This document shows positions 17,411 through 24,986 of a DNA stretch of 64,000 nucleotides, one piece after another. The notes under the pieces were generated by a model. The model was not told the origin of the DNA, searched no databases, and saw only the letters and a program-made list of their open reading frames with translations. Each line of letters begins with the position of its first letter. The first letter of the stretch is position 1. Both the position numbers and the translations under genes were made by a program. The stretch comes from Neotamlana sargassicola (GTDB taxonomy: Bacteria > Bacteroidota > Bacteroidia > Flavobacteriales > Flavobacteriaceae): contig NZ_JAJAPX010000002.1 of assembly GCF_020523965.1 (NCBI RefSeq), positions 1 to 64,000 of the forward strand. Reading direction: 5' to 3'.

Positions 17411-18082
17411 ATGACCGAAAGTATAAAAATATTAATGATAGATGATCATCCCATGATTATCGAAGGTTATCAAAATACATTATTATTCACTAAAAAGGAC
17501 CATCAAGAGCTTAAAATAGATATTGCAAATAATTGCGACGAAGCAGTAGCTTTAATTAATAAATCTGTAAAGCAAATACCATACGACGTGTTATTTGTAG
17601 ATATAAGTTTACCACCATCGTCTGACGGTGTAATGAGTTCTGGTGAAGACTTGGCAGAATATGCAAAATCGGTACTTCCTCAAGCTAAAATTGTGGTGCT
17701 AACTATGTTTAATGAATCGTTTAGAATTCATAACATAATTAAAACCATAGATCCAGAAGGTTTTTTAATAAAAAGTGATTTAACATCGAGTGAACTGGCA
17801 AGTGCTTTTCAGGCTGTTTTAAATAATCCTCCATTTTACAGTGGTACAGTAAATCAGCATATTAGAAAGTCTTTAACAACCGATATTGTAATTGACGAAA
17901 AAAACCGAAAAATACTTTATTTATTATCTCAAGGTATAAAAACTAAAAACTTAGCGCAACATTTAGACATTTCTTTAAGCGCTATTGAAAAGCGTAAAAA
18001 ACATCTTCGCGAAATTTTTGATGTAGAAGACGGTCAGGATGAAACTTTAATAAACGAGGCCAGAAAAACAGGGTTTATATAA
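17411..18082 (+). CDS. NarL/FixJ-family response regulator
   Basis: The 223-residue protein has a receiver domain with the acidic pair Asp11-Asp12 (MIDDHP), phospho-acceptor Asp64 (LFVDISLPP), the conserved Thr in VVLTMF and Lys in FLIKSD. The C-terminus (about 150-215) is a LuxR-type helix-turn-helix with ILYLLSQGIKTKNLAQHL and LSAIEKRKKHLREIF. It is co-transcribed with the TPR kinase and is its evident partner. An insertion after LPPSSDG is slightly longer than the usual receiver loop. Confidence 0.92.
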   Translation: MTESIKILMIDDHPMIIEGYQNTLLFTKKDHQELKIDIANNCDEAVALINKSVKQIPYDVLFVDISLPPSSDGVMSSGEDLAEYAKSVLPQAKIVVLTMFNESFRIHNIIKTIDPEGFLIKSDLTSSELASAFQAVLNNPPFYSGTVNQHIRKSLTTDIVIDEKNRKILYLLSQGIKTKNLAQHLDISLSAIEKRKKHLREIFDVEDGQDETLINEARKTGFI

Positions 18083-18200
18083 AAAAAACAATAATATTCT
18101 TGTAATTAAAAACTGTCAAAACCCTTGTCTTTATTGAGGTTTGCAAATTAACCACAAGTAAAGTACGGTTTTCCCGCATCTAAAAGTCGAAAGTTATAGG

Positions 18201-18315
18201 TATATTTGTATAACAACGCTTCAAAAAAATTAATTAATCCCTCATTTTTTTGTTGATAATAGCAATTTACACAAAACCCTGTGGAGGTGAGAGACCCACA
18301 GGGTTTCTTCTTTTT
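18201..18315 (+). ncRNA. Candidate small RNA (promoter box plus terminator, no ORF)
   Basis: A TATATTTG box at 18201-18208 matches the Bacteroidota -7 element. Sixty-five bases on there is a strong hairpin with a T-rich tail, and no reading frame starts between them. A transcript of about 95 bases from near 18215 to 18315 is possible. No clear -33 box was found, so the -7 match may be chance. Confidence 0.25.
18274..18315. terminator. Bidirectional terminator between the response regulator and DUF456 genes
   Basis: Perfect 11-bp inverted repeat AAACCCTGTGG / CCACAGGGTTT (18274-18284 and 18296-18306). T-rich sequence follows on the + side and a shorter T stretch on the - side. It sits between two convergent genes and can serve both. 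Confidence 0.82.
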
Positions 18316-18323
18316 ATTTAAAT

Positions 18324-18821
18324 TTAAAATAAAAAAGTTCTGTTTTCCCAAACTAAACCAATAAATAGTCCGGTGTAAATTATTGCAACCACAAATTTTA
18401 TAAAGGTTGAAGTTATAAAACCTAAAAAAGACCCAAAAGCTGCGCGTGTTGCCGTTTTTGTATCGCTTTTATTTAGTAATTCTCCCACTAAAGCACCTAA
18501 AAAAGGACCAATAATTATTCCTCCAGGAATAGGGGCAATTAGCCCAACTATTAACCCAATGGTTGTTCCAATTACGCCATATTTACTACCGCCAAAACGT
18601 TTGGTTCCAATAGCAGGGATAATATAATCGAGTATGTAAATAAGAAGAGCAATAATTCCTGTTATAACCAAAAACGAAGTTTCTAGGGTTACGGCATTGG
18701 TAAAATGCAGTACTAATAAACCTATCCAACTGGTAACAGGACCGGGTAAAATGGGTAAAAAGCTACCAATAATGCCTAAAAACATTAATAAACTGCCAAT
18801 AATAACTAAAGTAATATCCAT
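18324..18821 (-). CDS. DUF456 family membrane protein
   Basis: The 165-residue protein is almost entirely hydrophobic, with about five membrane segments and glycine-rich helices (GSFLPILPGPVTSWIGLL near 18-35, then GTTIGLIVGLIAPIPGGIIIG and GPFLGALVGELLN). The paired P-G-P and P-G-G helix breaks are characteristic of DUF456, a conserved inner-membrane family of unknown function, and the length matches. The gene is divergent from the blaI-like gene and the 140-base intergenic region contains that regulator's operators, so it may also be under BlaI-type control. Confidence 0.85.
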   Translation of the reverse strand: MDITLVIIGSLLMFLGIIGSFLPILPGPVTSWIGLLVLHFTNAVTLETSFLVITGIIALLIYILDYIIPAIGTKRFGGSKYGVIGTTIGLIVGLIAPIPGGIIIGPFLGALVGELLNKSDTKTATRAAFGSFLGFITSTFIKFVVAIIYTGLFIGLVWENRTFLF

Positions 18822-18879
18822 AAAAAATAAGTTTGTTCTACGAAATTAGACTAAAAACCGTACCAAAAGTTACAATTTG

Positions 18880-18939
18880 AACTAAAAAATTAGTTTAAAC
18901 TAATTTTTTAGTTATATTTGTTCAACTAAGTTTTTAGTT
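18880..18939 (+). promoter_or_regulatory. blaI promoter with three operator copies
   Basis: Three copies of AACTAA-N4-TTAGTT lie at 18880-18895, 18898-18913 and 18924-18939; the first two together form a perfect 34-bp palindrome (18880-18913). A -7 box TATATTTG (18913-18920) sits between the second and third copies, where a bound repressor would block RNA polymerase. Dyad operators of this kind are what BlaI/MecI dimers recognise, though the family's classical core is TACA/TGTA, so the specificity here is different. The region also faces the divergent DUF456 gene. Confidence 0.72.
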
Positions 18940-18961
18940 TAAAATTTTAAAGTACGCAAAT

Positions 18962-19321
18962 ATGATACAACTAACAAAGGCAGAAGAGGATATAATGAAA
19001 ATACTTTGGCAACTTAAAAAAGCTAATGTTAAAGCTATAATTGAGGAGTTTCCTGAACCAAAACCAGCATATAATACCGTTTCAACCATTGTTAGGATTT
19101 TAGAAAACAAAGGCGCAGTAGATTACGAAAAGCAAGGTAAAGGCCATATTTATTTCCCAATTTTAAAACAACAAGATTACAGTAACCAAACTATAAACAA
19201 GTTGGTCGATGGGTATTTTCAAGGGTCATTTAAAAGTATGGTGTCCTTTTTTATGAAGAAAAACGATATAAGCGTAAACGAGCTAGAATCGGTGTTAAAG
19301 GAAATTAATAAAAACGAGTAA
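18962..19321 (+). CDS. BlaI/MecI/CopY-family transcriptional repressor
   Basis: This 119-residue protein is a full-length winged-helix repressor of the penicillinase-repressor family: TKAEEDIMKILWQLKKANVK starts the domain, PAYNTVSTIVRILENKG is the recognition helix and GKGHIYFPI the wing, followed by a C-terminal dimerisation helix. Family members are cleaved or released when a BlaR1/MecR1-type membrane peptidase senses a signal; that partner gene follows after only 2 bases. Autoregulation is likely because three dyad operators lie at its promoter. No beta-lactamase is nearby, so the regulon is not necessarily antibiotic resistance. Confidence 0.92.
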   Translation: MIQLTKAEEDIMKILWQLKKANVKAIIEEFPEPKPAYNTVSTIVRILENKGAVDYEKQGKGHIYFPILKQQDYSNQTINKLVDGYFQGSFKSMVSFFMKKNDISVNELESVLKEINKNE

Positions 19322-19323
19322 TT

Positions 19324-20778
19324 ATGGTATATTATTTACTTCAAACCATAACGTTTCAGTTGTGTTTTCTTTTAGTTTACGATGTGTTTTTAAAAAGAGA
19401 AACCTTTTTTAACTGGAATCGTGCTTATCTGTTATTCACGACATTGTTATCGGTGTTTTTACCATTTATAAAAATTGAAAGCTTTAAAAAAGCAGTGCCA
19501 GAACAGTTTGTTGTGGCTTTACCCGAAGTGTTTTTAGGGCAAACAAATAAAACTATACAACTCGATCCGGTAATTATTAAAGGTGAAACTACAGAAGTTA
19601 TGTCGCTTTTTTCATGGCAATATCTGTTTTATTTAGGAATGCTTGTAGCTTTAATTTTATTTGTATTTAAGCTTTATAAAGTCATTATTTTAATAAAAAG
19701 CAACCCTCAAATAAAATACGGCAAGCTAAGTTTGGTTCGTTTATTTAACAGTACTAATGCCTTTTCATTTTTTAATTACGTGTTTTTAGGAGAGCAATTA
19801 TCGCAGAAAGAAAAAGCCAGTATTTTGCGACACGAAATGGTTCATGTAAACCAAAAACATACACTCGATTTACTGTTTTTCGAGTTGCTTCGCATTGTGT
19901 TTTGGTTTAATCCGCTGGTATATATCTATCAAAATAAATTAATAACACTACATGAGTTTATTGCCGATTCACAGGCGGTAAAGCATCAGGGTAAAAAAGA
20001 CTATTATCAAAATTTATTAGCGCAAGTATTTCAAACCAAGCGCATATCATTCATCAATCCATTTTACAAACAATCATTAATCAAAAAACGAATCGTTATG
20101 TTACAAAAATCAAAATCCAACCAAGTTTATTTATTAAAGTATGTTATTTTAATTCCAGTTGTTTTAGCCATGTTATTTTTCACTTCGTGTGTTACAGGGC
20201 AAAATGAAAACGACGCTTCAAATAGTATTACAAACCAGATAGAAGTTTTAAAGTCGCTACTTGAGGAGAAAAAAGGAGCGCTTACACAAGCAGAAAAAGA
20301 AGAATTATTAAGGCTTATAAAAGATGTCGATTTTTCCCCGTTAGAAAATAGCCCTTGGAAGGTTTCGGCAGGAGTAAATAAAGTTTCAGATTCTGTTATG
20401 GTGCCATTTTCGGTAGTTGAGCATGTTCCAGTATTTCCAGGCTGCGAATCTTTAAATACTAACGAAGAGAAACGGAAATGTTTTTCGGAAAAAATCTCAA
20501 ATTTTGTTGGTGAAAACTTTAATACTGATTTAGGGAAAGAATTAGGATTATCTGGACGACAACGTATAAATGTAATTTTTAAGATTGATACCGAAGGAAA
20601 TATTGGAGATATACGCTCAAGAGCACCACACACAGATTTAGAAGCAGAAGCCATACGTGTAATAAATAAATTACCAAAAATGACCCCAGGTAAGCAAAAG
20701 GGTAAACTGGTTAAGGTGGCCTATTCTTTACCAATAGTTTTTGCCGTCACAGATGAGAATACCGATAAAAAAGGTTAG
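19324..20778 (+). CDS. M56/BlaR1-like membrane metallopeptidase fused to a TonB C-terminal domain
   Basis: The 484-residue protein begins with membrane helices (about 4-22, 33-50 and 100-120) and has the zinc motif HEMVH (170-174) with the second glutamate in HEFIAD (about 210-215), the M56 peptidase signature. A helix near 268-288 crosses the membrane and ends in a lipobox-like FTSC. The extracytoplasmic C-terminus (about 395-478) reads like a TonB C-terminal domain (INVIFKIDTEGNIGDIRSRA, then LPKMTPGKQKGKLV). M56-TonB fusions are a Bacteroidota variation of BlaR1 in which the beta-lactam-sensing domain is absent. It is coupled to the BlaI-type repressor, which it should inactivate on signal. 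Confidence 0.88.
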   Translation: MVYYLLQTITFQLCFLLVYDVFLKRETFFNWNRAYLLFTTLLSVFLPFIKIESFKKAVPEQFVVALPEVFLGQTNKTIQLDPVIIKGETTEVMSLFSWQYLFYLGMLVALILFVFKLYKVIILIKSNPQIKYGKLSLVRLFNSTNAFSFFNYVFLGEQLSQKEKASILRHEMVHVNQKHTLDLLFFELLRIVFWFNPLVYIYQNKLITLHEFIADSQAVKHQGKKDYYQNLLAQVFQTKRISFINPFYKQSLIKKRIVMLQKSKSNQVYLLKYVILIPVVLAMLFFTSCVTGQNENDASNSITNQIEVLKSLLEEKKGALTQAEKEELLRLIKDVDFSPLENSPWKVSAGVNKVSDSVMVPFSVVEHVPVFPGCESLNTNEEKRKCFSEKISNFVGENFNTDLGKELGLSGRQRINVIFKIDTEGNIGDIRSRAPHTDLEAEAIRVINKLPKMTPGKQKGKLVKVAYSLPIVFAVTDENTDKKG

Positions 20779-20883
20779 TATAATCTTAAATAACTTGAAA
20801 AACTGAGCTTTACCGTTCGGTTTTTTTGTTTTGTAATTTTTTAAACCGAAAAAAATTGTAAATTTCGGTTTCAGTTTAAATTT

Positions 20884-21360
20884 ATGAGGTTAATCTTTAC
20901 TCTGTTATTCTTTTTATTACTTATTTCGTGCGATTTTTTTAAGATGAAAAAATCGTCATCTCAAGATATTTTAAACGAAGAATTAAAAGCGTTTAATTGG
21001 ACCGATGTAGATGAATACCCAAGCTTTTCTAGTTGCGATTCTATTGCAGTTAAACAAGACAGAAAAGATTGTTTTCAAAATAGTTTAACGCTTCATATTT
21101 GGGAATTTTTAAAGCAGGAACAACTAACCGTTACCCAAGATATTACCGACACTATTGTTTTAAATTTTAACTTATCTAAAACAGGTATTTTAAAGCTCAC
21201 AGATATTAAAATGGCTCATGCCACCCGTAAAGAAATACCTCATATTGAAGCGTTAATAAACCGAAGTCTAGATTCGCTTCCTCAAGTTTATCCGGCCATA
21301 AAACGCGGTCAGCATGTCAATGCAGCCTTTAGTTTACCTATAATAATTAATGTGAATTAA
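20884..21360 (+). CDS. Lipoprotein with a TonB-C-like domain
   Basis: The 158-residue product has a lipoprotein signal (LLLISC, Cys16) and a C-terminal half that aligns by eye with the end of the preceding M56 protein: both have a YPSF/VFPGC-type segment with CDS..KQDRKDCF versus CESL...KRKCF, a hydrophobic strand, and a final GQHVNAAFSLPIIINVN versus KLVKVAYSLPIVFAV. It appears to be a free-standing relative of that TonB-C domain. It is 105 bases downstream on the same strand. It may bind the same periplasmic signal; this is inference. Confidence 0.7.
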   Translation: MRLIFTLLFFLLLISCDFFKMKKSSSQDILNEELKAFNWTDVDEYPSFSSCDSIAVKQDRKDCFQNSLTLHIWEFLKQEQLTVTQDITDTIVLNFNLSKTGILKLTDIKMAHATRKEIPHIEALINRSLDSLPQVYPAIKRGQHVNAAFSLPIIINVN

Positions 21361-21590
21361 AGAATTGATAAATTCTGCAGCATAAAGCCGAACTAAAGTG
21401 ACAAATAAACGTGTAAACTTTTTGTAAACATTACGGTAAAAGAAACCGCTCAATTTATAAAAATACCAGCGCAAGTCCCGTTTTAATTACACGAGTTTCG
21501 TTTTCTAAAAATTGTAAAAACTGGGTTTGTGGTTTTAATTAAAACTAAAATGAGAGCGCTTATTAAAACAATGCAGAAATCGGGAGTGGT

Positions 21591-22700
21591 TTATTTTTTA
21601 AACTCGCGTTTTTTCCATGTATAACCTCCAAAAATAGCTTTTATAGCCACAAAAACACTAAAAAAAGAGTATGGTAAAAAGCTTAATGTATATTGTTTTA
21701 AGATATTTTTTTTATTAAAAAATGAAGCTGTTTTATTCAATAAAATAAAATCAACAATAGTTTTAATAGCAACAGCACTAACCAAAACAAAAGGATTTAA
21801 AAGTTTTAAAATAGTTAGTAAAATGCTAACAACAATTAAGGCATTCATTAGTAAAACTATAAGCCCTGTAATTTTACCAAATTTATTATTGTAAGCACTG
21901 GTTTTAGCCGCCCAACGCACATGCTGAGAAATTAAATTTGTCCATGAAGTTTGAGCTTTTGTTTTAACAATGGCATGTTTACTTTTTAGATATCCAATAG
22001 TTTTATTCGCTTTTAAAAGTTTATCAAGCATAAATATATCGTCACCACTAGCAATATTTTCGTTGCCTTTAAAGCCATCAATTTCGTTAAAAACAGACTT
22101 TTTATACGCAAAATTAGCGCCGTTACACAAAAAGGGTTGGTTTAACCCAAAACCACCAATAGTTGCACCTTGTAAACTTAAGGCATCTAGGTTTTGAAAT
22201 TGGTTTAAAAAAGAGTTTTCACTTTTATACATTACTGGAGCAACAACGGCATCTATGGTTTTGTTTTGTATGTAATTGTCAAAATTTTCAAGCCAAAATT
22301 TAGGTAAAATGCAGTCGGCGTCGGTGGTTATAATCCATTCATTTTTTGCAAAGCCAATAGCTGTATTTATAGCATCTTTTTTAGGTGAATTTGTTTCACG
22401 TTTATTAGGTATAGTAATTACATCAACACCACTTTTAACAATAACTTCAAGCGAATTGTCTTCCGATTCATCATCAACCAAAAACACTTCAAAAAGTAGT
22501 TTATGATAATTTAAATGTTCTATAGATTTTAAAAGATTGGGTAAATTTTCAGCTTCATTTCTAAAAGGTATAATTATAGAAAATCTGGTTTTTGGAGGTG
22601 AGTTTTTAAATTTAAAAGTTTCAATTTTATTAAAACCATAAATAAAACGCCCTATTAAAATTAGGTAAGATAATGTTATTAAAATACTAATTATAATCAT
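21591..22700 (-). CDS. Family 2 glycosyltransferase, membrane-bound
   Basis: The 369-residue protein starts with a membrane helix (about 1-22) and has a GT-A fold: RFSIIIPFRNEAENLP, VFLVDDESEDNS, the DxD-type TTDADCILP, and QHVRWAAK, the (Q/R)xxRW-like motif of processive or lipid-acceptor enzymes. Two or three membrane helices follow near 275-350. It probably transfers a sugar to a lipid or polymer at the inner membrane; the substrate is not predictable. It is 1 base downstream of the LPG-synthase-like gene, a common pair in Flavobacteriia. Confidence 0.9.
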   Translation of the reverse strand: MIIISILITLSYLILIGRFIYGFNKIETFKFKNSPPKTRFSIIIPFRNEAENLPNLLKSIEHLNYHKLLFEVFLVDDESEDNSLEVIVKSGVDVITIPNKRETNSPKKDAINTAIGFAKNEWIITTDADCILPKFWLENFDNYIQNKTIDAVVAPVMYKSENSFLNQFQNLDALSLQGATIGGFGLNQPFLCNGANFAYKKSVFNEIDGFKGNENIASGDDIFMLDKLLKANKTIGYLKSKHAIVKTKAQTSWTNLISQHVRWAAKTSAYNNKFGKITGLIVLLMNALIVVSILLTILKLLNPFVLVSAVAIKTIVDFILLNKTASFFNKKNILKQYTLSFLPYSFFSVFVAIKAIFGGYTWKKREFKK

Positions 22701-22701
22701 G

Positions 22702-23667
22702 CTATGTGTCGTGTTCTGGAAACTTAAATGTTATCACATAAAAACTTCCTAAAATACTAGGGATAACAAAATTAAAAATCCACATTAAACAAACAATGCT
22801 TAGCACCGTTAACTCGTTAACGTGCGCATAAGAAAATAGATAAACGGCAATACTGCCTTTAATTAGTACGTCGAAAATAAAAATTGAAGGAATTATAGAA
22901 CTTAGCAAATACATGGTTGAAATGATTACCATAGCTTGCGAATAGCCAATATTTACATGAAAAAGTTGAAGCAGAAAATAAAACTGAAATGAAAAAACGG
23001 CATAACGCACCAAACTGTAAAAGCCACCTAAAAATAAGTTTTGTTTTGGGAATTTTAAAAAGAAGGTTTTTAATTTATAAAACGAAAACCCTTTAATTTT
23101 TAGCTTTTTATTTTTTATACTGAAGCTTATAAGAATGACAGAACCTACAATTATTACTAGAGTTAGGATAAGTTTAAAGTAATTAATTTGTAGCCCAAAG
23201 TTACTTGAAAAAACTAAAAAACCTGCAACGCCTATCACTGTTGTAACCAACATTTGTAAACTGTTATGAAGCAGGTTTACTAATAATACTTTTTTTCGAC
23301 TATTGCCCAAAAAGTACATGGCTTTCGCGCCGTATTCACCAATGCGATTGGGTGTAAAAAGCGATGCTGTTAAACTGCCTAAGCTTTGTTCGAGGGCATT
23401 TTTAAAACTTAATTTTTTTACGGAACTAATAAGAGTTTGCCATTTTAAAATTTCGAAAAACCAGTTAAAACAGCTTAAAACTAATAGAAAAAATGTGTTT
23501 TTTAGACTAAAAACATCGCTTTTCTGTGAAAATTTAATAAACTCTGAAAAACTTAAAGAACTGTTATTTGTGAGTTTTTGGTAAATAAAATAAAAAGCAC
23601 CAACAACAATGCTTAATTTAATAAGCACAAAAAAGAATTGCTTAGTTTTGTAAGGCATTTGGCGCAT
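22702..23667 (-). CDS. Lysylphosphatidylglycerol synthase TM-like (UPF0104) membrane protein
   Basis: The 321-residue protein has about eight membrane segments. It contains LTASLFTPNRIGEYGAKAMYF near 109-130, which corresponds to the conserved TP-x-R-x-G-E motif of the membrane half of lysylphosphatidylglycerol synthase-like proteins. The soluble aminoacyl-transferase half of MprF is absent, so it is not an MprF enzyme. Such proteins often work with glycosyltransferases on lipid substrates and may act as lipid translocators; the next gene is a GT2. ATG at 23665-23667 or 23656-23658 can serve as the start. Confidence 0.85.
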   Translation of the reverse strand: MRQMPYKTKQFFFVLIKLSIVVGAFYFIYQKLTNNSSLSFSEFIKFSQKSDVFSLKNTFFLLVLSCFNWFFEILKWQTLISSVKKLSFKNALEQSLGSLTASLFTPNRIGEYGAKAMYFLGNSRKKVLLVNLLHNSLQMLVTTVIGVAGFLVFSSNFGLQINYFKLILTLVIIVGSVILISFSIKNKKLKIKGFSFYKLKTFFLKFPKQNLFLGGFYSLVRYAVFSFQFYFLLQLFHVNIGYSQAMVIISTMYLLSSIIPSIFIFDVLIKGSIAVYLFSYAHVNELTVLSIVCLMWIFNFVIPSILGSFYVITFKFPEHDT

Positions 23668-23737
23668 AATTTTTACAAATTACGCAATTAAATGGCGTTA
23701 ATAAACGTGCTATTTTAAGTTGTTGATATTTAGATAA

Positions 23738-24286
23738 ATGAAGGAACGAATTATTTTAGGTATAGATCCAGGAACAACCATAATGGGTTTTGGTCTTATT
23801 AAAGTGGTGGGTAAAAAAATGCATTTTTTACAACTTAACGAGCTCGATTTAAAAAAATATAGCGACCACTACCTAAAGTTGAAACTTATTTTTGAGCGTA
23901 CTATTGAATTAATTGATACGCATAACCCCGACGAAATTGCTATTGAAGCGCCTTTTTTTGGTAAAAACGTGCAGAGTATGTTAAAACTTGGTCGTGCACA
24001 AGGCGTTGCTATGGCTGCAGGATTAAGCCGTGAAATACCAATTACTGAATATTTACCAAAAAAAATAAAAATGGCTATTACAGGTAATGGTAGCGCGAGT
24101 AAAGAACAGGTTGCTAAAATGTTACAAAGCATTTTGGGGTTAAAAAGTCTGCCCAAAAACCTCGATTCAACCGATGGTTTAGCAGCAGCAGTTTGTCATT
24201 TTTATAACTCCGGACGAGTTGATGTTGGTAAAAGTTACTCGGGTTGGGATGCTTTTGTGAAGCAAAACCCGAATAAAATTGGTTGA
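23738..24286 (+). CDS. ruvC: Crossover junction endodeoxyribonuclease RuvC
   Basis: This 182-residue protein is a complete RuvC, the dimeric magnesium-dependent nuclease that resolves Holliday junctions with RuvAB. All four acidic catalytic positions are visible: Asp10 in LGIDPGTT, Glu70 in IAIEAPFFG, and Asp143 and Asp146 in [14 protein letters not shown]. The [11 protein letters not shown] helix and the [20 protein letters not shown] segment are standard. It overlaps or abuts a gene of unknown function and then hemW, a neighbourhood shared by many Flavobacteriia (ruvC-hemW). Confidence 0.97.
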   Translation: MKERIILGIDPGTTIMGFGLIKVVGKKMHFLQLNELDLKKYSDHYLKLKLIFERTIELIDTHNPDEIAIEAPFFGKNVQSMLKLGRAQGVAMAAGLSREIPITEYLPKKIKMAITGNGSASKEQVAKMLQSILGLKSLPKNLDSTDGLAAAVCHFYNSGRVDVGKSYSGWDAFVKQNPNKIG

Positions 24287-24291
24287 TTATT

Positions 24292-24975
24292 ATGATGAAA
24301 GAACAATTAGATATTTTTTTTCAAAATCCATTCTCTTACATTTTTGGTATTATTCTATTAGGATTCTACTTTTTTTTAAAAAGAAAACTTGAAAATTTAG
24401 CAGATAAAGAAGACGTAGACGGTATAACGCGAAAAGTTGAATCAGTAAAAAAAGAATTTAATGAAGATTTGGAGACTTTAAAGGCCGAATTGGAAGTTTT
24501 AAAGTCAAACAGGATAAGTTTGATTCAAGAAAAGAAAAAAGCAATCTATGACTTTTGGACAGCCGTCAATTCTTATTTCTGTAAGTTAGATTATTATTTA
24601 TCTGCGCAAATAAAATCAAATGTAGAGAAAAAGGAGTATTTATTAAAGTTGGATAATAAGTTTGACTTGTTAAGTGAAAAAGCAAGTATGTTTAATTTGG
24701 TTCTTTATGAAGAAATAGATGACGAAACTGATGGAATTATTCTAGAATTATTTGATGTGTTTCATGATATGGAACAATTGATTAGAAAAACGATTGTTTT
24801 ATTAGTGGGTTGTCATAATGAAGAAGGAAAAATAAAGAATAATGATGTCTTAATTGAGATTTATAAAAATGCAACTAATTCCAAAAACGTATTAAATCAA
24901 AAATATTCTATTTTATTAGATAAATTAAAATATAGTATAAGGCTGATTTTGGATAAAACGAATCAAATCAAGTAA
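24292..24975 (+). CDS. Hypothetical protein with one membrane helix and coiled coil
   Basis: The frame opens at a TTG overlapping the ruvC stop, but ATG at 24292 (or 24295) is a more natural start, giving about 227 residues. A single hydrophobic helix (about 11-27) is followed by a long charged coiled coil (about residues 35-85, KKEFNEDLETLKAELEVLKS) and a helical C-terminus rich in Lys, Glu and Asn. I do not recognise the family. It is inserted between ruvC and hemW and has a noticeably lower GC content and more AAA/AAT codons than its neighbours, which may indicate later acquisition. Confidence 0.65.
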   Translation: MMKEQLDIFFQNPFSYIFGIILLGFYFFLKRKLENLADKEDVDGITRKVESVKKEFNEDLETLKAELEVLKSNRISLIQEKKKAIYDFWTAVNSYFCKLDYYLSAQIKSNVEKKEYLLKLDNKFDLLSEKASMFNLVLYEEIDDETDGIILELFDVFHDMEQLIRKTIVLLVGCHNEEGKIKNNDVLIEIYKNATNSKNVLNQKYSILLDKLKYSIRLILDKTNQIK

Positions 24976-24986
24976 GTTTTTAATAA

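Noticed and set aside
18148-18351. 67-codon - strand frame downstream of the response regulator
   Set aside because: It runs through the strong bidirectional hairpin at 18274-18306 and overlaps the end of the DUF456 gene. It has no credible start context or recognisable domain.
20127-20654. 175-codon frame antisense to the M56/TonB-C gene
   Set aside because: The + strand frame has clear HExxH and TonB-C motifs; the antisense product is Ser/Phe-rich with no domain.
21361-21590. Intergenic region with a 24-codon frame starting at 21550
   Set aside because: Very short, overlaps the end of the convergent glycosyltransferase and lacks a signal or conserved look. Nothing else was seen in the region.
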